A stretch of DNA of 64,000 nucleotides from an uncultured Vampirovibrio sp. Its GTDB lineage: Bacteria; Cyanobacteriota; Vampirovibrionia; Gastranaerophilales; Gastranaerophilaceae. Numbering within the stretch: the stretch's first letter is position 1; each line of letters starts with the position of its first letter. This document shows, one piece after another, positions 42,565 through 51,475 of the stretch. The stretch spans positions 1 through 64,000 of the forward strand of contig CAJTLG010000004.1 in the NCBI GenBank assembly GCA_910577395.1, given 5' to 3'. A program made the position numbers and the translations under genes. Under the pieces are notes generated by a model. It was given only the letters and a program-made list of their open reading frames with translations. It made no database searches and was not told the origin of the DNA.

Positions 42565-42921
42565 ATGGTTAAAAGAAGTGAAACCGACATCGTAAACGAG
42601 ATTGAAGCCCTAGAGGCCGAATTGCCTCGCAGAAAGAAAATCGCCTCTTTATTGGAGCATGAAGGATTTAAGCTTGCAGTTGAAGAATTGACGGGCGATT
42701 GTGTTCAAAATGTCAAAGCAAAAAAATATAAATCAGGAAAAACACAGATTAAAAGCCTTGAATGTATCGAAGATTTTGAAAAATATCTTTTGACACAGAA
42801 TGAACGCGCCGATAGTATTGAAGCAAAGCTTGACAAATGCAAGTTTGAACTTGCCTACAATCAACTTAATTTGCTTGATAATCCTGAAAACCCCAATGAT
42901 AGTGATAAAGGGGGGAAATAA
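42565..42921 (+). CDS. Hypothetical phage protein, 118 residues
   Basis: It is coiled-coil-like and strongly charged (DIVNEIEALEAELPRRKKI, then NERADSIEAKLDKCKFEL). The gene begins 4 nt after the replication gene and ends 4 nt before the methyltransferase. A partner role for either is possible, but I recognise no family. Confidence 0.6.
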   Translation: MVKRSETDIVNEIEALEAELPRRKKIASLLEHEGFKLAVEELTGDCVQNVKAKKYKSGKTQIKSLECIEDFEKYLLTQNERADSIEAKLDKCKFELAYNQLNLLDNPENPNDSDKGGK

Positions 42922-42925
42922 TACA

Positions 42926-43654
42926 ATGCTTGCCCTTAATCAAATACATTACGGAGATTGTTACAAACTCATAAAAGACATCCCCGACAAATATATAGAC
43001 CTGATACACACCGACCCGCCCTATTCGTTTGATGAAAGCGGGTCGGGAGGTTGCTTCGGTAAAAAAGAGCGGCTATATCATAAAGAGCTTGAGAGTATTT
43101 CAGAAGGTATTCAAAACTCTTTGCTTGAAGAATTTTGCAGAGTTTTAAAAAAAATTAATATTTATATTTGGTGCAGCAAAAATCAGCTCAAGCAGTATAT
43201 TAATTTTTTTGAAAGCAGGGGTGCTTCAACTGAATTATTGACGTGGCATAAAACTAACCCTATCCCTACTTGCAATAATAAATATTTATCAGATACAGAA
43301 TATTGCTTATTTTTTAGGGAAAAAAGCGTGCCTTTGCATGGAAAATTTGAAACCAAGCGAAAATATTACATTGGTTCGTCAAATGTTGAAGATAAAAAAC
43401 TGTGGAAACATCCTGCTATTAAGCCTTTGTCAATAGTTAAAAATCTGATTTTCAATTCTTCAATTGAAGAAAATATTGTTTTAGACTGCTTTTCTGGATC
43501 AGGAACCACTGCTATTGCTTCAATACAGTTGAACAGAAATTTTATTGCCATAGAAAATAATCCAAAACATTATAAGGCAAGCCTTGAGCGGCTTTATTCC
43601 GAAATATCACAAATAAAACTTCCGATAATGAAAGGCGGTTTATATGCTGTATAA
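42926..43654 (+). CDS. Beta-class DNA methyltransferase (N6-A or N4-C)
   Basis: About 242 residues. HTDPPYSFDES (DPPY, about 30) is the catalytic motif near the N-terminus, and LDCFSGSGTTAIASIQL (about 189) is the SAM-binding motif near the C-terminus, which is the beta-class order. DPPY is more usual for adenine-N6 methylation, but N4-cytosine cannot be excluded. Start ATG 42926 follows AAGGGGGG. It is the first of two phage methyltransferases, likely for self-protection against host restriction. Confidence 0.88.
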   Translation: MLALNQIHYGDCYKLIKDIPDKYIDLIHTDPPYSFDESGSGGCFGKKERLYHKELESISEGIQNSLLEEFCRVLKKINIYIWCSKNQLKQYINFFESRGASTELLTWHKTNPIPTCNNKYLSDTEYCLFFREKSVPLHGKFETKRKYYIGSSNVEDKKLWKHPAIKPLSIVKNLIFNSSIEENIVLDCFSGSGTTAIASIQLNRNFIAIENNPKHYKASLERLYSEISQIKLPIMKGGLYAV

Positions 43655-43820
43655 GTATTGTGGCGTATGTCGTCAGTTAAAATCGGTTGATGAATTTTCA
43701 AAAAACAGGCGAAGTAATGACGGCTACTCTTACGCTTGCAGGGAATGTGACAAAAAACGATACAAAAATATGTATCAAAAACGAAAATTACTGAAAGGGG
43801 GTAACATTGAAAGTATTTGA
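43644..43820 (+). CDS. Small zinc-ribbon protein, 58 residues
   Basis: A short frame between the two methyltransferase genes reads MLYKYCGVCRQLKSVDEFSK, then CRECDKKRYKNMYQKRK. Two CxxC pairs (C6/C9 and C32/C35) are typical of small phage zinc fingers and of the treble-clef part of Endo VII/HNH-like proteins. It overlaps the ends of both neighbours (11 and 14 nt), and AAAGGCGG lies before the ATG. It may bind DNA or assist the methyltransferases. Catalytic residues of a nuclease are not evident. Confidence 0.65.
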   Translation: MLYKYCGVCRQLKSVDEFSKNRRSNDGYSYACRECDKKRYKNMYQKRKLLKGGNIESI

Positions 43821-44895
43821 CCTTTTTTCAGGCTGCGGGGGTTTTAGGCTTGCTTGCGAAAAAGTAGGATTTAATATTGTGGCATTTTGTGAAATAGATA
43901 AACACGCAGTTAAACTTTATAAAAACTTTTTTACTACAAAAGATGAGGTTTATTATAATAATGCAACTAAAATTATTACAGGGGAGTTACCCGAATTTGA
44001 CCTGCTCACTGCCGGATTTCCTTGTCAAGCTTTCTCAATTGCAGGCAAGCGGCAAGGATTTAATGACACCAGAGGGACTTTGTTTTTTGACATTATACGG
44101 ATTCTCAAAGACAGGAAACCCCGATATTTTCTTCTCGAAAACGTTAAGGGCCTTTTTTCTCACGACAATGGAAACACTTTTAAAATCATCATTGAAAGTC
44201 TTGCCAAGCTTGGGAATTACACTATTGAATGGTCGATGCTTAATACTAAATACTTTGGATTACCACAAAACAGAGAACGGGTCTTTATTGTCGGATATCC
44301 TAGAAAATTCGGTGTCGGAAAAATATTTCCTCTCAAAACAGGCAACGCAAACCCTTTTCCAACTTGCAACGAGAGAGGGCAAGGGATTTCAACCGCGGTT
44401 AGTACAAAAATGGACAGAACCGAAAGCACCTATATTGTAGAGGCAGGCACCCTAAGAACTTATAGGGATAGCAAGGGTTTTATGGCAATTAAAGATAAAA
44501 TAAGCCCCTGTATTTCTGCAAGAGCCAGAGAGGACGGAGCGGGTCAAACCATTATTGCAATGCCTGTTTTAACACCCGAAAAACTTAAAAAACGTCAAAA
44601 TGGCAGGCGATTTAAAGAAAATAATGAGCCTATGTTTACAATTACCGCACAAGACAGGCACGGAATTATGGCTAATATAGGGGAAAACGGGGAGTATGAT
44701 TGCAAAATCAGGCGTTTAACTCCTCTTGAATGCTTTAGATTGCAAGGTTTCCCTGATGAAATCGTCCAAACTGCCTACGGTATAGGTATTCCAGATACAC
44801 AGCTTTATAAAATGGCAGGCAATTCGGTTAGTGTACCCGTAGTCTATGAAATAGTTAAAAAAATTAAAAATCTAAACAAGGAAAATAATTTATGA
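43807..44895 (+). CDS. Phage DNA (cytosine-5) methyltransferase
   Basis: A 362-residue m5C methyltransferase. It has motif I (FDLFSGCGGFRLACEKVGF), GFPCQAFSIAG with the catalytic Cys (about 72), ENVKG, PQNRERVFIVG, and the late MAGNSVSVPV. The start is TTG 43807, 6-7 nt after GGGGG. It differs clearly from the chromosomal enzyme at 32701 in sequence and length. It likely modifies phage DNA to block restriction. Confidence 0.93.
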   Translation: MKVFDLFSGCGGFRLACEKVGFNIVAFCEIDKHAVKLYKNFFTTKDEVYYNNATKIITGELPEFDLLTAGFPCQAFSIAGKRQGFNDTRGTLFFDIIRILKDRKPRYFLLENVKGLFSHDNGNTFKIIIESLAKLGNYTIEWSMLNTKYFGLPQNRERVFIVGYPRKFGVGKIFPLKTGNANPFPTCNERGQGISTAVSTKMDRTESTYIVEAGTLRTYRDSKGFMAIKDKISPCISARAREDGAGQTIIAMPVLTPEKLKKRQNGRRFKENNEPMFTITAQDRHGIMANIGENGEYDCKIRRLTPLECFRLQGFPDEIVQTAYGIGIPDTQLYKMAGNSVSVPVVYEIVKKIKNLNKENNL

Positions 44896-45098
44896 ATGAA
44901 CTTTTAACAGACAGGGAAAAAGATTTAATAATTCTAGTTGCTTCCGGCAAGACAAATTATGAAATTGCGGAAAATCTCAACATATCTTACGGAACTGTAA
45001 AGAAACTCTTGAGAAAATTATTTAAAATTTTTAATGTTCAAAATCGCACACAGCTTGTTTTTGCAACATTAAAATTACTCTCTATTGAATATAAATAA
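44892..45098 (+). CDS. LuxR/GerE-type helix-turn-helix protein
   Basis: The 68 residues form a stand-alone LuxR-type HTH: LTDREKDLIILVASGKTN, then EIAENLNISYGTVKKLLRKLF. It overlaps the cytosine methyltransferase stop by 4 nt (ATGA). Position at the end of the early block just before the packaging genes suggests a late-gene activator, as inferred for similar genes in other prophages. Confidence 0.75.
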   Translation: MNELLTDREKDLIILVASGKTNYEIAENLNISYGTVKKLLRKLFKIFNVQNRTQLVFATLKLLSIEYK

Positions 45099-45106
45099 TT
45101 CAAAAA

Positions 45107-45122
45107 GTGTCCGCATGGACAC
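45107..45122 (+). promoter_or_regulatory. Hairpin/inverted repeat downstream of the LuxR-type gene
   Basis: GTGTCC and GGACAC are inverted around GCAT. There is no T-run, so it is more likely a protein-binding site or short RNA hairpin than a terminator. It could be the binding site of the HTH protein just encoded. Confidence 0.35.
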
Positions 45123-45224
45123 ATGCCTATATGTTATTTATAAAAATGTGCAAGAGGTTTTAACTTTGCTTTAAATATCTGCTTTGCATTTCAGGGAATT
45201 TTTGTATCTACAAAAGGGGGCTTT

Positions 45225-45707
45225 ATGGAGTTTGTTTGCTGTAACATTAAATATTCAACAACTGACCCCAAAACATTTGAATATATCCATAGATATAAAA
45301 TTCTAAAACCCACAAAATTATTTATTAATAATATCAAGGTTACAAGTGAAATTGTTTATGTTCTTGATTGTATTAAAAGTAAACGGGAATCCCCTTGTAA
45401 AAAAATAAAAATTTTCAGATACGGAAAAATTGATAATAAAAAGTTTGAAATTGAACACAAAGAGCTAAGCGGAAAAGCGGCCAGACGTTATTTAGATAAA
45501 GTACAAAACTTGATGATTGAAATGCCGCAGCTTTCACCGTATCATCCTTGCCCTATCCATACAAAATATATTCCTATGGTTTACTATAAACACATTAAAA
45601 CCATTGAAGAAAATAACAAAATTTCAGACACCATAAGACCTGCATATATAAATGGTGCAGGATTTGCGGGCAAAGAGATTAATTGCCCCGTAAAAATTAT
45701 AAAATAA
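45225..45707 (+). CDS. Hypothetical phage protein, 160 residues
   Basis: Unknown function. It is a basic alpha/beta protein with several cysteines (EFVCCNIKYS, PYHPCPIH). AAAAGGGGG is a strong ribosome binding site. It lies alone between the HTH gene and the terminase, and ends shortly before a terminator. Confidence 0.6.
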   Translation: MEFVCCNIKYSTTDPKTFEYIHRYKILKPTKLFINNIKVTSEIVYVLDCIKSKRESPCKKIKIFRYGKIDNKKFEIEHKELSGKAARRYLDKVQNLMIEMPQLSPYHPCPIHTKYIPMVYYKHIKTIEENNKISDTIRPAYINGAGFAGKEINCPVKIIK

Positions 45708-45735
45708 CAACACACAAATACGGATAAACAACAAC

Positions 45736-45765
45736 GAGGGGTTTTTACACCCCTCCTATTTTTTT
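45736..45765 (+). terminator. Terminator-like hairpin immediately before terS
   Basis: GAGGGGT pairs with ACCCCTC and is followed by a T-rich run that ends right at the terS ATG (45766). It separates early from packaging genes. Confidence 0.7.
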
Positions 45766-46176
45766 ATGAAAAAAATTTTAAATTTTGAAAAAAAAGATTT
45801 AGAAAAAACAATAAATAATTATTTTGAAAATTGTACCAAAAACGATATGCCAATAACTCTTACAGGGCTTGTGCTTGCGCTTGATACGACAAGAGAAATT
45901 GTACTAAATTATCCACCTAAAGATGAATTTTTCAACATCATTAATCAGGCAAAGTTAAGGGTAGAACAGGCTTACGAGGAAAGATTAATTAAACGGGGCA
46001 ATAGTGGCGATATGTTTGCCCTTAGGGTTTTGGGGTGGGATGACAAAAAAGCAGGTGACCCGCAGGAATCCTTTATTTACAACAAAATGCCTGCGGTTAA
46101 ATATGATGAAAAGGAAATTAATTTTAACATTGGTGAGAGTGTAAATAATAATGCTAACAGTACCGATAATGCTTAA
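45766..46176 (+). CDS. terS: Terminase small subunit (P22 gp3-like)
   Basis: A 136-residue protein. The pattern ITLTGLVLALDTTREIVLNY, QAKLRVEQAYEERLIKRGNSGDM and FALRVLGWDD matches the DNA-packaging gp3-type small terminase. It would recognise the packaging start on phage DNA and recruit the large subunit. It overlaps terL by 26 nt. The terminator hairpin abuts its ATG and no normal ribosome binding site is visible, so a later start (for example near MPITLTG) is possible. Confidence 0.75.
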   Translation: MKKILNFEKKDLEKTINNYFENCTKNDMPITLTGLVLALDTTREIVLNYPPKDEFFNIINQAKLRVEQAYEERLIKRGNSGDMFALRVLGWDDKKAGDPQESFIYNKMPAVKYDEKEINFNIGESVNNNANSTDNA

Positions 46177-47473
46177 AATCCCCGTTAAACTTCACCCCGT
46201 TATTACTGATTTTAATTCGTATAATTATTGTTTGCTTGACGGCGGGCGCGGTTCTTCAAAATCTCAAAGCACAGCAAGATTTTTACTGTATCTTTGTGAA
46301 GTTAGAAAAATACGTGTTTGCTGCGGTCGCGAAACTCAAAACAGTATTGAAGAATCTGTATATCAAATATTTGTGAGCCTCATTAAAGAATTTAAGCTGA
46401 ATTTTGACATTAAGAGCAATAAAATTATTCACAGAGAAACAGGTTCAATCATTATTTTTAAAGGGTTTAGAGAGCAAGGCTCCATTAATATTAAGGGCTT
46501 AGAGGGTGTCGACATCTTATGGATTGATGAGGCGCAGGCTATAACTAAAGCCACACTTGATATTATTATTCCTACAATCCGTAAACAAAATTCAAAAGTT
46601 TTCTTTACAATGAACCGCTATTTAAGAAATGATGCGGTTTATGTTTTCTGTGTCGGGCGCAGTGACTGCCTTCATATTCAAATTAATTACTTTGAAAATG
46701 AATTTTGCCCGCAAAAATTGATTGATGAAGCTAATCTATGCAAACAAAGAAACTATAAGGATTACAAGCATATTTGGCTCGGTGAGCCTTTAGACCAAGC
46801 CTCTGATTATTTGTTTTCCGTTTCCTCTCTTGAAAATTCAAAAAATCTTGTCATTATTCCTGACGGTTCAACAACAAATAAAGTTTTATCCGTTGACCTT
46901 GCAGCCGCGGGTGGCGATAATTGTATTGCAAAATTGCTTACAAGAAAAAGCTTAAATGTTTGGCAGGAAAACACAATCGCACAGTGGACGGAGCCTGATA
47001 CCGATATTACTAAGGGTAAAATTATCAGCCTTCATAGTCTTTATATGCCGGATTTTTCAATTTTAGATGCCGACGGATTAGGTTATCCGATTTGGGTTAG
47101 CGTTAAAAAGATTATTGAAAATTGTCTTGCATTCAGAGGTAATGGCAAAGCGCGGTATAAAAACAGTGCCAATCAAAGGGCTGACGGGTATTTGACCGTA
47201 AATGATTTTTTACAAAACGGCTGGCTGAAACTTACCTGTGAAAATACTATGAGACAGCTTGAGTATATTAAAAAGATTTATCAGTCAAACGGCACAATTT
47301 TAATTGAAGATAAAAAAACAATTCGTAAAGAACAGGGCGAAAGCCCCGATTATGCCGACAGTTTAATGATGAACATTTACGCTATAAATTTTTATTCGCA
47401 TTTGTTTCATCAAAAAAACGAAAATATTGAAAAATCTTATGGGGTCGAAACTGAATTTGACCCCTTTAATTAA
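46151..47473 (+). CDS. terL: Terminase large subunit
   Basis: A 440-residue packaging motor. GGRGSSKSQST (about 30) is Walker A, VDILWIDEAQAI (about 121) Walker B, and VDLAAAGGDN (about 250) starts the RNase H-like nuclease, with later acidic residues near LDADGLG and DYADSLMM. It cuts concatemers and drives DNA into the capsid. It starts at ATG 46151 or 46169 within the end of terS. Confidence 0.9.
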   Translation: MLTVPIMLKIPVKLHPVITDFNSYNYCLLDGGRGSSKSQSTARFLLYLCEVRKIRVCCGRETQNSIEESVYQIFVSLIKEFKLNFDIKSNKIIHRETGSIIIFKGFREQGSINIKGLEGVDILWIDEAQAITKATLDIIIPTIRKQNSKVFFTMNRYLRNDAVYVFCVGRSDCLHIQINYFENEFCPQKLIDEANLCKQRNYKDYKHIWLGEPLDQASDYLFSVSSLENSKNLVIIPDGSTTNKVLSVDLAAAGGDNCIAKLLTRKSLNVWQENTIAQWTEPDTDITKGKIISLHSLYMPDFSILDADGLGYPIWVSVKKIIENCLAFRGNGKARYKNSANQRADGYLTVNDFLQNGWLKLTCENTMRQLEYIKKIYQSNGTILIEDKKTIRKEQGESPDYADSLMMNIYAINFYSHLFHQKNENIEKSYGVETEFDPFN

Positions 47474-47501
47474 TTTGATTTTAGAAAAGTTAGGAGTTTT
47501 T

Positions 47502-47705
47502 ATGTGTTCACCAAAAGCACCAAAAGTAGAGCCTGTAAAACAGGAAACAATTGCAGCCCCGACCATTGCGGATGCTTCTGTTCAAAGAGCAGGTAGTGCG
47601 CAAAAAAATAAAACGGCGGCTCTTGCAAAGAAAGATATTAAAACCACAGCCAGAGGACTTGGCGACCCTGTGATAACTGAAAAGAAACGCTTATTAGGGG
47701 AGTAG
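47502..47705 (+). CDS. Small protein preceding the portal gene
   Basis: A 67-residue protein starting MCSPKAPKVEP after TAGGAG. Pro/Lys/Ala-rich proteins beginning this way commonly lie just before the portal in podoviruses; their role is unclear, possibly structural. The frame is open to 47427, but that part overlaps terL and is not needed. Confidence 0.65.
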   Translation: MCSPKAPKVEPVKQETIAAPTIADASVQRAGSAQKNKTAALAKKDIKTTARGLGDPVITEKKRLLGE

Positions 47706-47711
47706 GTTTAA

Positions 47712-49352
47712 ATGAAACTTACAAAATCATATTTTGAAATACGTCGCAAGGAGCTTGACGATATTTTTAACAATATCAAAGGTGACTTGCAAGAATTATC
47801 TGATTATTTTTGCCCCAGGGGAACAAAATTTTTAATTGATGATGTTGATAAACCTATCAAAAAATCTAAAAAAATACTTGATTCCTGCCCTCTTATAGCT
47901 GTTAGAAATTTTTCATCAGGTATGGCAACGGGTGCTACTAACCCTGCACACAGGTGGTTTAAAATTAAAATCCGTAATTATAAATTAAAAAAACATTATG
48001 CGGTAAAAAAATGGTGTGCAGAGGTTGAAACCATTTTGCGTGATATTTTTAATGCAAGCCCTCTTTACACTTGTCTGCCTGATATATATACACAAATGGG
48101 TATATTTTCTTTTAGTGTACTTGCGCTTGAAAGCGATTATGACACGGTAATGCACACAAAAGTGTTGCCTATGGGCAGTTACAGGTATGCTAAAGATGAC
48201 AAAGGCAGAATTAATACGCTTGTAAGGCAATATAAAGAAAGTGCATACAATCTTGTTAAAAAATTTGGGGAAAAAAATTGCCCTGAAAACATTATTGAGG
48301 CCGCTAAAAATAAGCCGCTTGCGCGCTTTGCTATAGTACATTTTGTAATGCCTAATGATGAATACAATCCAAAAAGTGTATGGGCAAAGGATAAAAAATA
48401 TTTATCCGTATATTATCTTCTTGCAGGTGATGATGACAAATTTTTAAATGTTAGCGGATTTGATAAATTTCCGTATGTTCTTTTTGAAACAAAATCAAAT
48501 AATGAGGACACATACCCGCCAGACAGCCCCGGTATAAGTGCGTTGCCTGATGTTAAACAGCTCATGAACTTAACAAAAGAATACGCCAAAGCAGTTAAAA
48601 AAATCGTTACACCTGCTTATAAAGGCCCCGCAGCTTTAAAAAATAAAAAATTATCAGATGTGCCGGGATATTTTGTTGAGGAGGATGAAAACGGCAGAGG
48701 TTTAAGCCCAATTTATGAAGTAAACCCGAGGGTTTTAGAGCTTAAAAATGAAAAAGATGAAACAAAACAAACAATCAAAGAGCATTTTTATAACGATTTG
48801 TTTGCAATGATTTTAAACACGGCGGAGCGAGGCAGAACAGCTACAGAGGTTAATGAATTAAAAGAAGAAAAAATGGTCTTACTTTCTCCGCTTTTAAATT
48901 TAATCCATAGTGCTTTAAGACAAATTATTCAGTGGCTTTTTTATGAATGCTTAAAAGTTGACATACTGCCCGAAATTCCCGAACAATTGCAGGGCGCCAA
49001 TCTTGAAATTGAATTTATATCAACACTTGCGCAAGCCCTAAAAGCCCAGAATATAGCAAGTATGGAAAGATTTACAACATTTAGCATAAACCTAAGCAAC
49101 ACTGTTGACCCAGCTTTAAAATACAAAATAAACGGTGCAGAAATGATAGATGCTTACGCAGAGTATGCAAACGTAGACCCCGCACAGGTTGTACCGACTG
49201 AAACCGTGGAAGCTATTAAGGAGCAAATGGCGCAGGAAGAAGCGGCGCAAAAAATGCTTGCACAGGTTCAACAGGGTAGTCAAATAATCAAAAATGTTGG
49301 TGGAGCCGATTCTTACGGTAGCGAGCTAATGAATAGATTAGGGTTTTCATAA
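47712..49352 (+). CDS. Portal protein (podovirus head-to-tail connector)
   Basis: A 546-residue protein matching the 'head to tail connecting' portal family of T7-like phages. It has FSSGMATGATNPAHRWFKI near residue 75, SPGISALPDVKQLMNLTKEYAKAVKK in the wing/clip region, and ILNTAERGRTATEVNELKEEKM later in the stem/crown region. Twelve copies form the DNA channel at one capsid vertex. It starts 6 nt after the small MCSPK protein, and its stop overlaps the next ATG. Confidence 0.9.
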   Translation: MKLTKSYFEIRRKELDDIFNNIKGDLQELSDYFCPRGTKFLIDDVDKPIKKSKKILDSCPLIAVRNFSSGMATGATNPAHRWFKIKIRNYKLKKHYAVKKWCAEVETILRDIFNASPLYTCLPDIYTQMGIFSFSVLALESDYDTVMHTKVLPMGSYRYAKDDKGRINTLVRQYKESAYNLVKKFGEKNCPENIIEAAKNKPLARFAIVHFVMPNDEYNPKSVWAKDKKYLSVYYLLAGDDDKFLNVSGFDKFPYVLFETKSNNEDTYPPDSPGISALPDVKQLMNLTKEYAKAVKKIVTPAYKGPAALKNKKLSDVPGYFVEEDENGRGLSPIYEVNPRVLELKNEKDETKQTIKEHFYNDLFAMILNTAERGRTATEVNELKEEKMVLLSPLLNLIHSALRQIIQWLFYECLKVDILPEIPEQLQGANLEIEFISTLAQALKAQNIASMERFTTFSINLSNTVDPALKYKINGAEMIDAYAEYANVDPAQVVPTETVEAIKEQMAQEEAAQKMLAQVQQGSQIIKNVGGADSYGSELMNRLGFS

Positions 49353-49594
49353 TGAATGAACGAGATTTTGAAAATATGATTGTGAACGTTTCAAACGATA
49401 AAGACGGCTTTAATTTTATTTGTTATTTGCTTGAAACCGCACGACCGCTTGACAGAGGTTTTATTTCAGACCCCCGACTTAGAGATTATACAGACGGCAA
49501 GAAAGATTTTTGTCAAAAAATTCTTGATTGTGTTCAAAAATACAATTTTACAAAATATGTAGAAATTATGGAAAAAAGGAGGAACCAACTATGA
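49352..49594 (+). CDS. Hypothetical protein between portal and scaffold
   Basis: An acidic 80-residue protein (MNERDFENMIVNVSNDKDG) coupled by one-base overlap to the portal gene and by ATGA to the scaffold gene. Small proteins at this location are common in T7-like prophages and have no established function. Confidence 0.6.
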   Translation: MNERDFENMIVNVSNDKDGFNFICYLLETARPLDRGFISDPRLRDYTDGKKDFCQKILDCVQKYNFTKYVEIMEKRRNQL

Positions 49595-50244
49595 CAAACG
49601 AAAACGAAAACACGCAACAGCAGTCAGGGGGTGAAAGCCTGCAAAACGAAGGAAATATGCCGCCCGAAAGCAATCAGGGTATGGAAAACCCCGAAAATGG
49701 TGGCACAGATTTAAGCAATCCTGATAATAACGAACAGAAAAACGAACCCCCTGTAGATGACAATGAGGGTGAAATATACGGAAAACCCGATTCTTATGAT
49801 TTTAGCGGTGTCGATATAGGCGAAAATATGGAGCTTGAGCCCGAAACCACAAAAGAATTTACAGAGCTTGCAGGCAAATGTAATTTGAGCCAAAAAACAG
49901 CCGATGAATTTATTAGACTGGGAGCAAGCCTTGTCAACAAAAGTATTTCACAGATAAAAGGACAGCAGATTGAGGCTTATAAAATTGCCTTAAACACGGA
50001 TAAAGAAATCGGTGGAACTAAATTAAATGCCGCAATAGATGAAGCAGAGCTTGCTTATTCAAAATTTGCAACCCCTGAACTTATCAATGTTTTTAATGAA
50101 ACCGGGCTAAAATACCACCCCGAGGTCATAAAAACCTTTAGAAATATTGGAGCCATGATGAAGGAGGGTAAAATTTTGGATGGGGTACATCCTGCCGAAA
50201 AAGATTTAACCCCCGCACAAATTCTTTACGGCAATAATCAGTAA
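49591..50244 (+). CDS. Putative capsid scaffolding protein
   Basis: 217 residues starting at ATG 49591 after a strong AGGAGG. The first 80 residues are Asn/Gln/Glu/Pro-rich and disordered (NENTQQQSGGESLQNEG); the C-terminal half is helical (SQKTADEFIRLGASLVNK). This composition and the position between portal and major capsid genes identify a scaffold, which guides shell assembly and then leaves. Sequence alone cannot exclude a combined protease. Confidence 0.75.
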   Translation: MTNENENTQQQSGGESLQNEGNMPPESNQGMENPENGGTDLSNPDNNEQKNEPPVDDNEGEIYGKPDSYDFSGVDIGENMELEPETTKEFTELAGKCNLSQKTADEFIRLGASLVNKSISQIKGQQIEAYKIALNTDKEIGGTKLNAAIDEAELAYSKFATPELINVFNETGLKYHPEVIKTFRNIGAMMKEGKILDGVHPAEKDLTPAQILYGNNQ

Positions 50245-50272
50245 AAATAAATTTTAATTCTAATTCGTTTTC

Positions 50273-50297
50273 GACGTAAAAATTTTACGTCTTTTTT
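50273..50297 (+). terminator. First of two tandem terminators before the capsid gene
   Basis: GACGTAAAA pairs with TTTTACGTC around one A, followed by TTTTTT. Confidence 0.8.
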
Positions 50298-50313
50298 AAT
50301 GTCAAAAATTTTC

Positions 50314-50341
50314 AAGACCCGATATTATCGGGTCTTTTTTA
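50314..50341 (+). terminator. Second tandem terminator before the capsid gene
   Basis: AAGACCCGAT pairs with ATCGGGTCTT around ATT and runs into T's, only 33 nt before the major capsid ATG. Confidence 0.8.
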
Positions 50342-50373
50342 GTATCAACTTGAAAATATAAAGGAGTTTAAAA

Positions 50374-51387
50374 ATGACAACAACACCAACACTAGTGGGC
50401 GACACGTATTTAACACTAAAAGACAAGCTGTCTCAAATGGAGGGTGGCAAGGTAACAAGTACGGTTATAGACCTTTTGTCGCAAACAAACGTAATACTTG
50501 AAGATGCCGTTGTAAAAGAATGTAACGACGGTTCAGGGCATAAAACGAGCGTAAGAAATGGTTTGCCAACCGCAGAATTTAGGCAATTTTATCAAGGTGT
50601 TAAATGCTCAAAAGGTACATACACGCAAATTAGAGAATCAACCGCTATGCTTGAGAGCTATTCAGAAGTTGATAAATCCCTTGCAGACCTTGAAGCAGAC
50701 ACAATGCAATTTAGGTTGAATGAAGCAAATGCACATTTGGAAGGTATGAACCAGATTGTACAAACAAATATATTTTATGGCAATAAAAATATAAATAGCA
50801 GCGCGTTTGACGGTTTAGCCAACAGATACAATAAAATCAATAAAGATAAAACTTCTATCGGTTCAAAAGTAATTGATGCCAAAGGCAAAGGAGACGAGAA
50901 TACTTCAATTTGGTTTATTACTTGGGGTGAATTACACACACAAATGATATATCCAAAAGGCTCTAAGGCAGGTATCACGCACGAGAACTTGGGCGAAGTA
51001 ACCGCATTTGACAAAGACAATAAAATGTTTCAGGCATACCGTGACCACTTTAAATGGGATTTAGGGCTTGCCGTTCGTGATTTTCGTTCTACTGCAAGAA
51101 TTGCAAATATACCAACAGATAAAGACGGTCTTGCAAATATCGATTTAATCGATTTATTAATTGATTGTTATTATTCGGTAAACCGTTATAGAAAAACGGG
51201 TAAAACCGTTATTTATGTGAATGAAACGATACAAGCGGCGCTTCATAAAAAAGCAAGAAAAGACAGTAATGTTAATCTTACTATATCTGAATATGAAGGT
51301 AAGCCGATTGTTAAATTCCTTGATATGCCGATTAAATGCTGTGACCAGATTTTAAATACAGAACAAAAGGTGACAGAGGCTGCATAA
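50374..51387 (+). CDS. Major capsid protein
   Basis: A 337-residue protein. The order (after scaffold, before cement and adaptor) and pattern (VTSTVIDLLSQTNVILEDAVVKECN at the N-terminus, LPTAEFRQFYQGVKCSKG, LEADTMQFRLNEANAHLEGM) fit podovirus capsid proteins of the HK97 fold. AAGGAG precedes the ATG. It forms the icosahedral shell. The two terminators just upstream and one downstream set it apart as its own expression unit. Confidence 0.85.
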   Translation: MTTTPTLVGDTYLTLKDKLSQMEGGKVTSTVIDLLSQTNVILEDAVVKECNDGSGHKTSVRNGLPTAEFRQFYQGVKCSKGTYTQIRESTAMLESYSEVDKSLADLEADTMQFRLNEANAHLEGMNQIVQTNIFYGNKNINSSAFDGLANRYNKINKDKTSIGSKVIDAKGKGDENTSIWFITWGELHTQMIYPKGSKAGITHENLGEVTAFDKDNKMFQAYRDHFKWDLGLAVRDFRSTARIANIPTDKDGLANIDLIDLLIDCYYSVNRYRKTGKTVIYVNETIQAALHKKARKDSNVNLTISEYEGKPIVKFLDMPIKCCDQILNTEQKVTEAA

Positions 51388-51411
51388 TTAACACCTTTAA
51401 AACGTGATTTC

Positions 51412-51439
51412 ATTAAGGAAGCATTCCTTAATTTTTTTT
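51412..51439 (+). terminator. Terminator after the major capsid gene
   Basis: ATTAAGGAA pairs with TTCCTTAAT around GCA, followed by a long T-run, 25 nt past the capsid stop. Confidence 0.82.
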
Positions 51440-51475
51440 AATTGCACATTTAAACGAACGAAAGGAAAATAAAAA

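Noticed and set aside
47427..47501. Longer start for the small gene before the portal
   Set aside because: The extension overlaps terL and has no ribosome binding site; MCSPKAP after TAGGAG is the usual start of this phage family.
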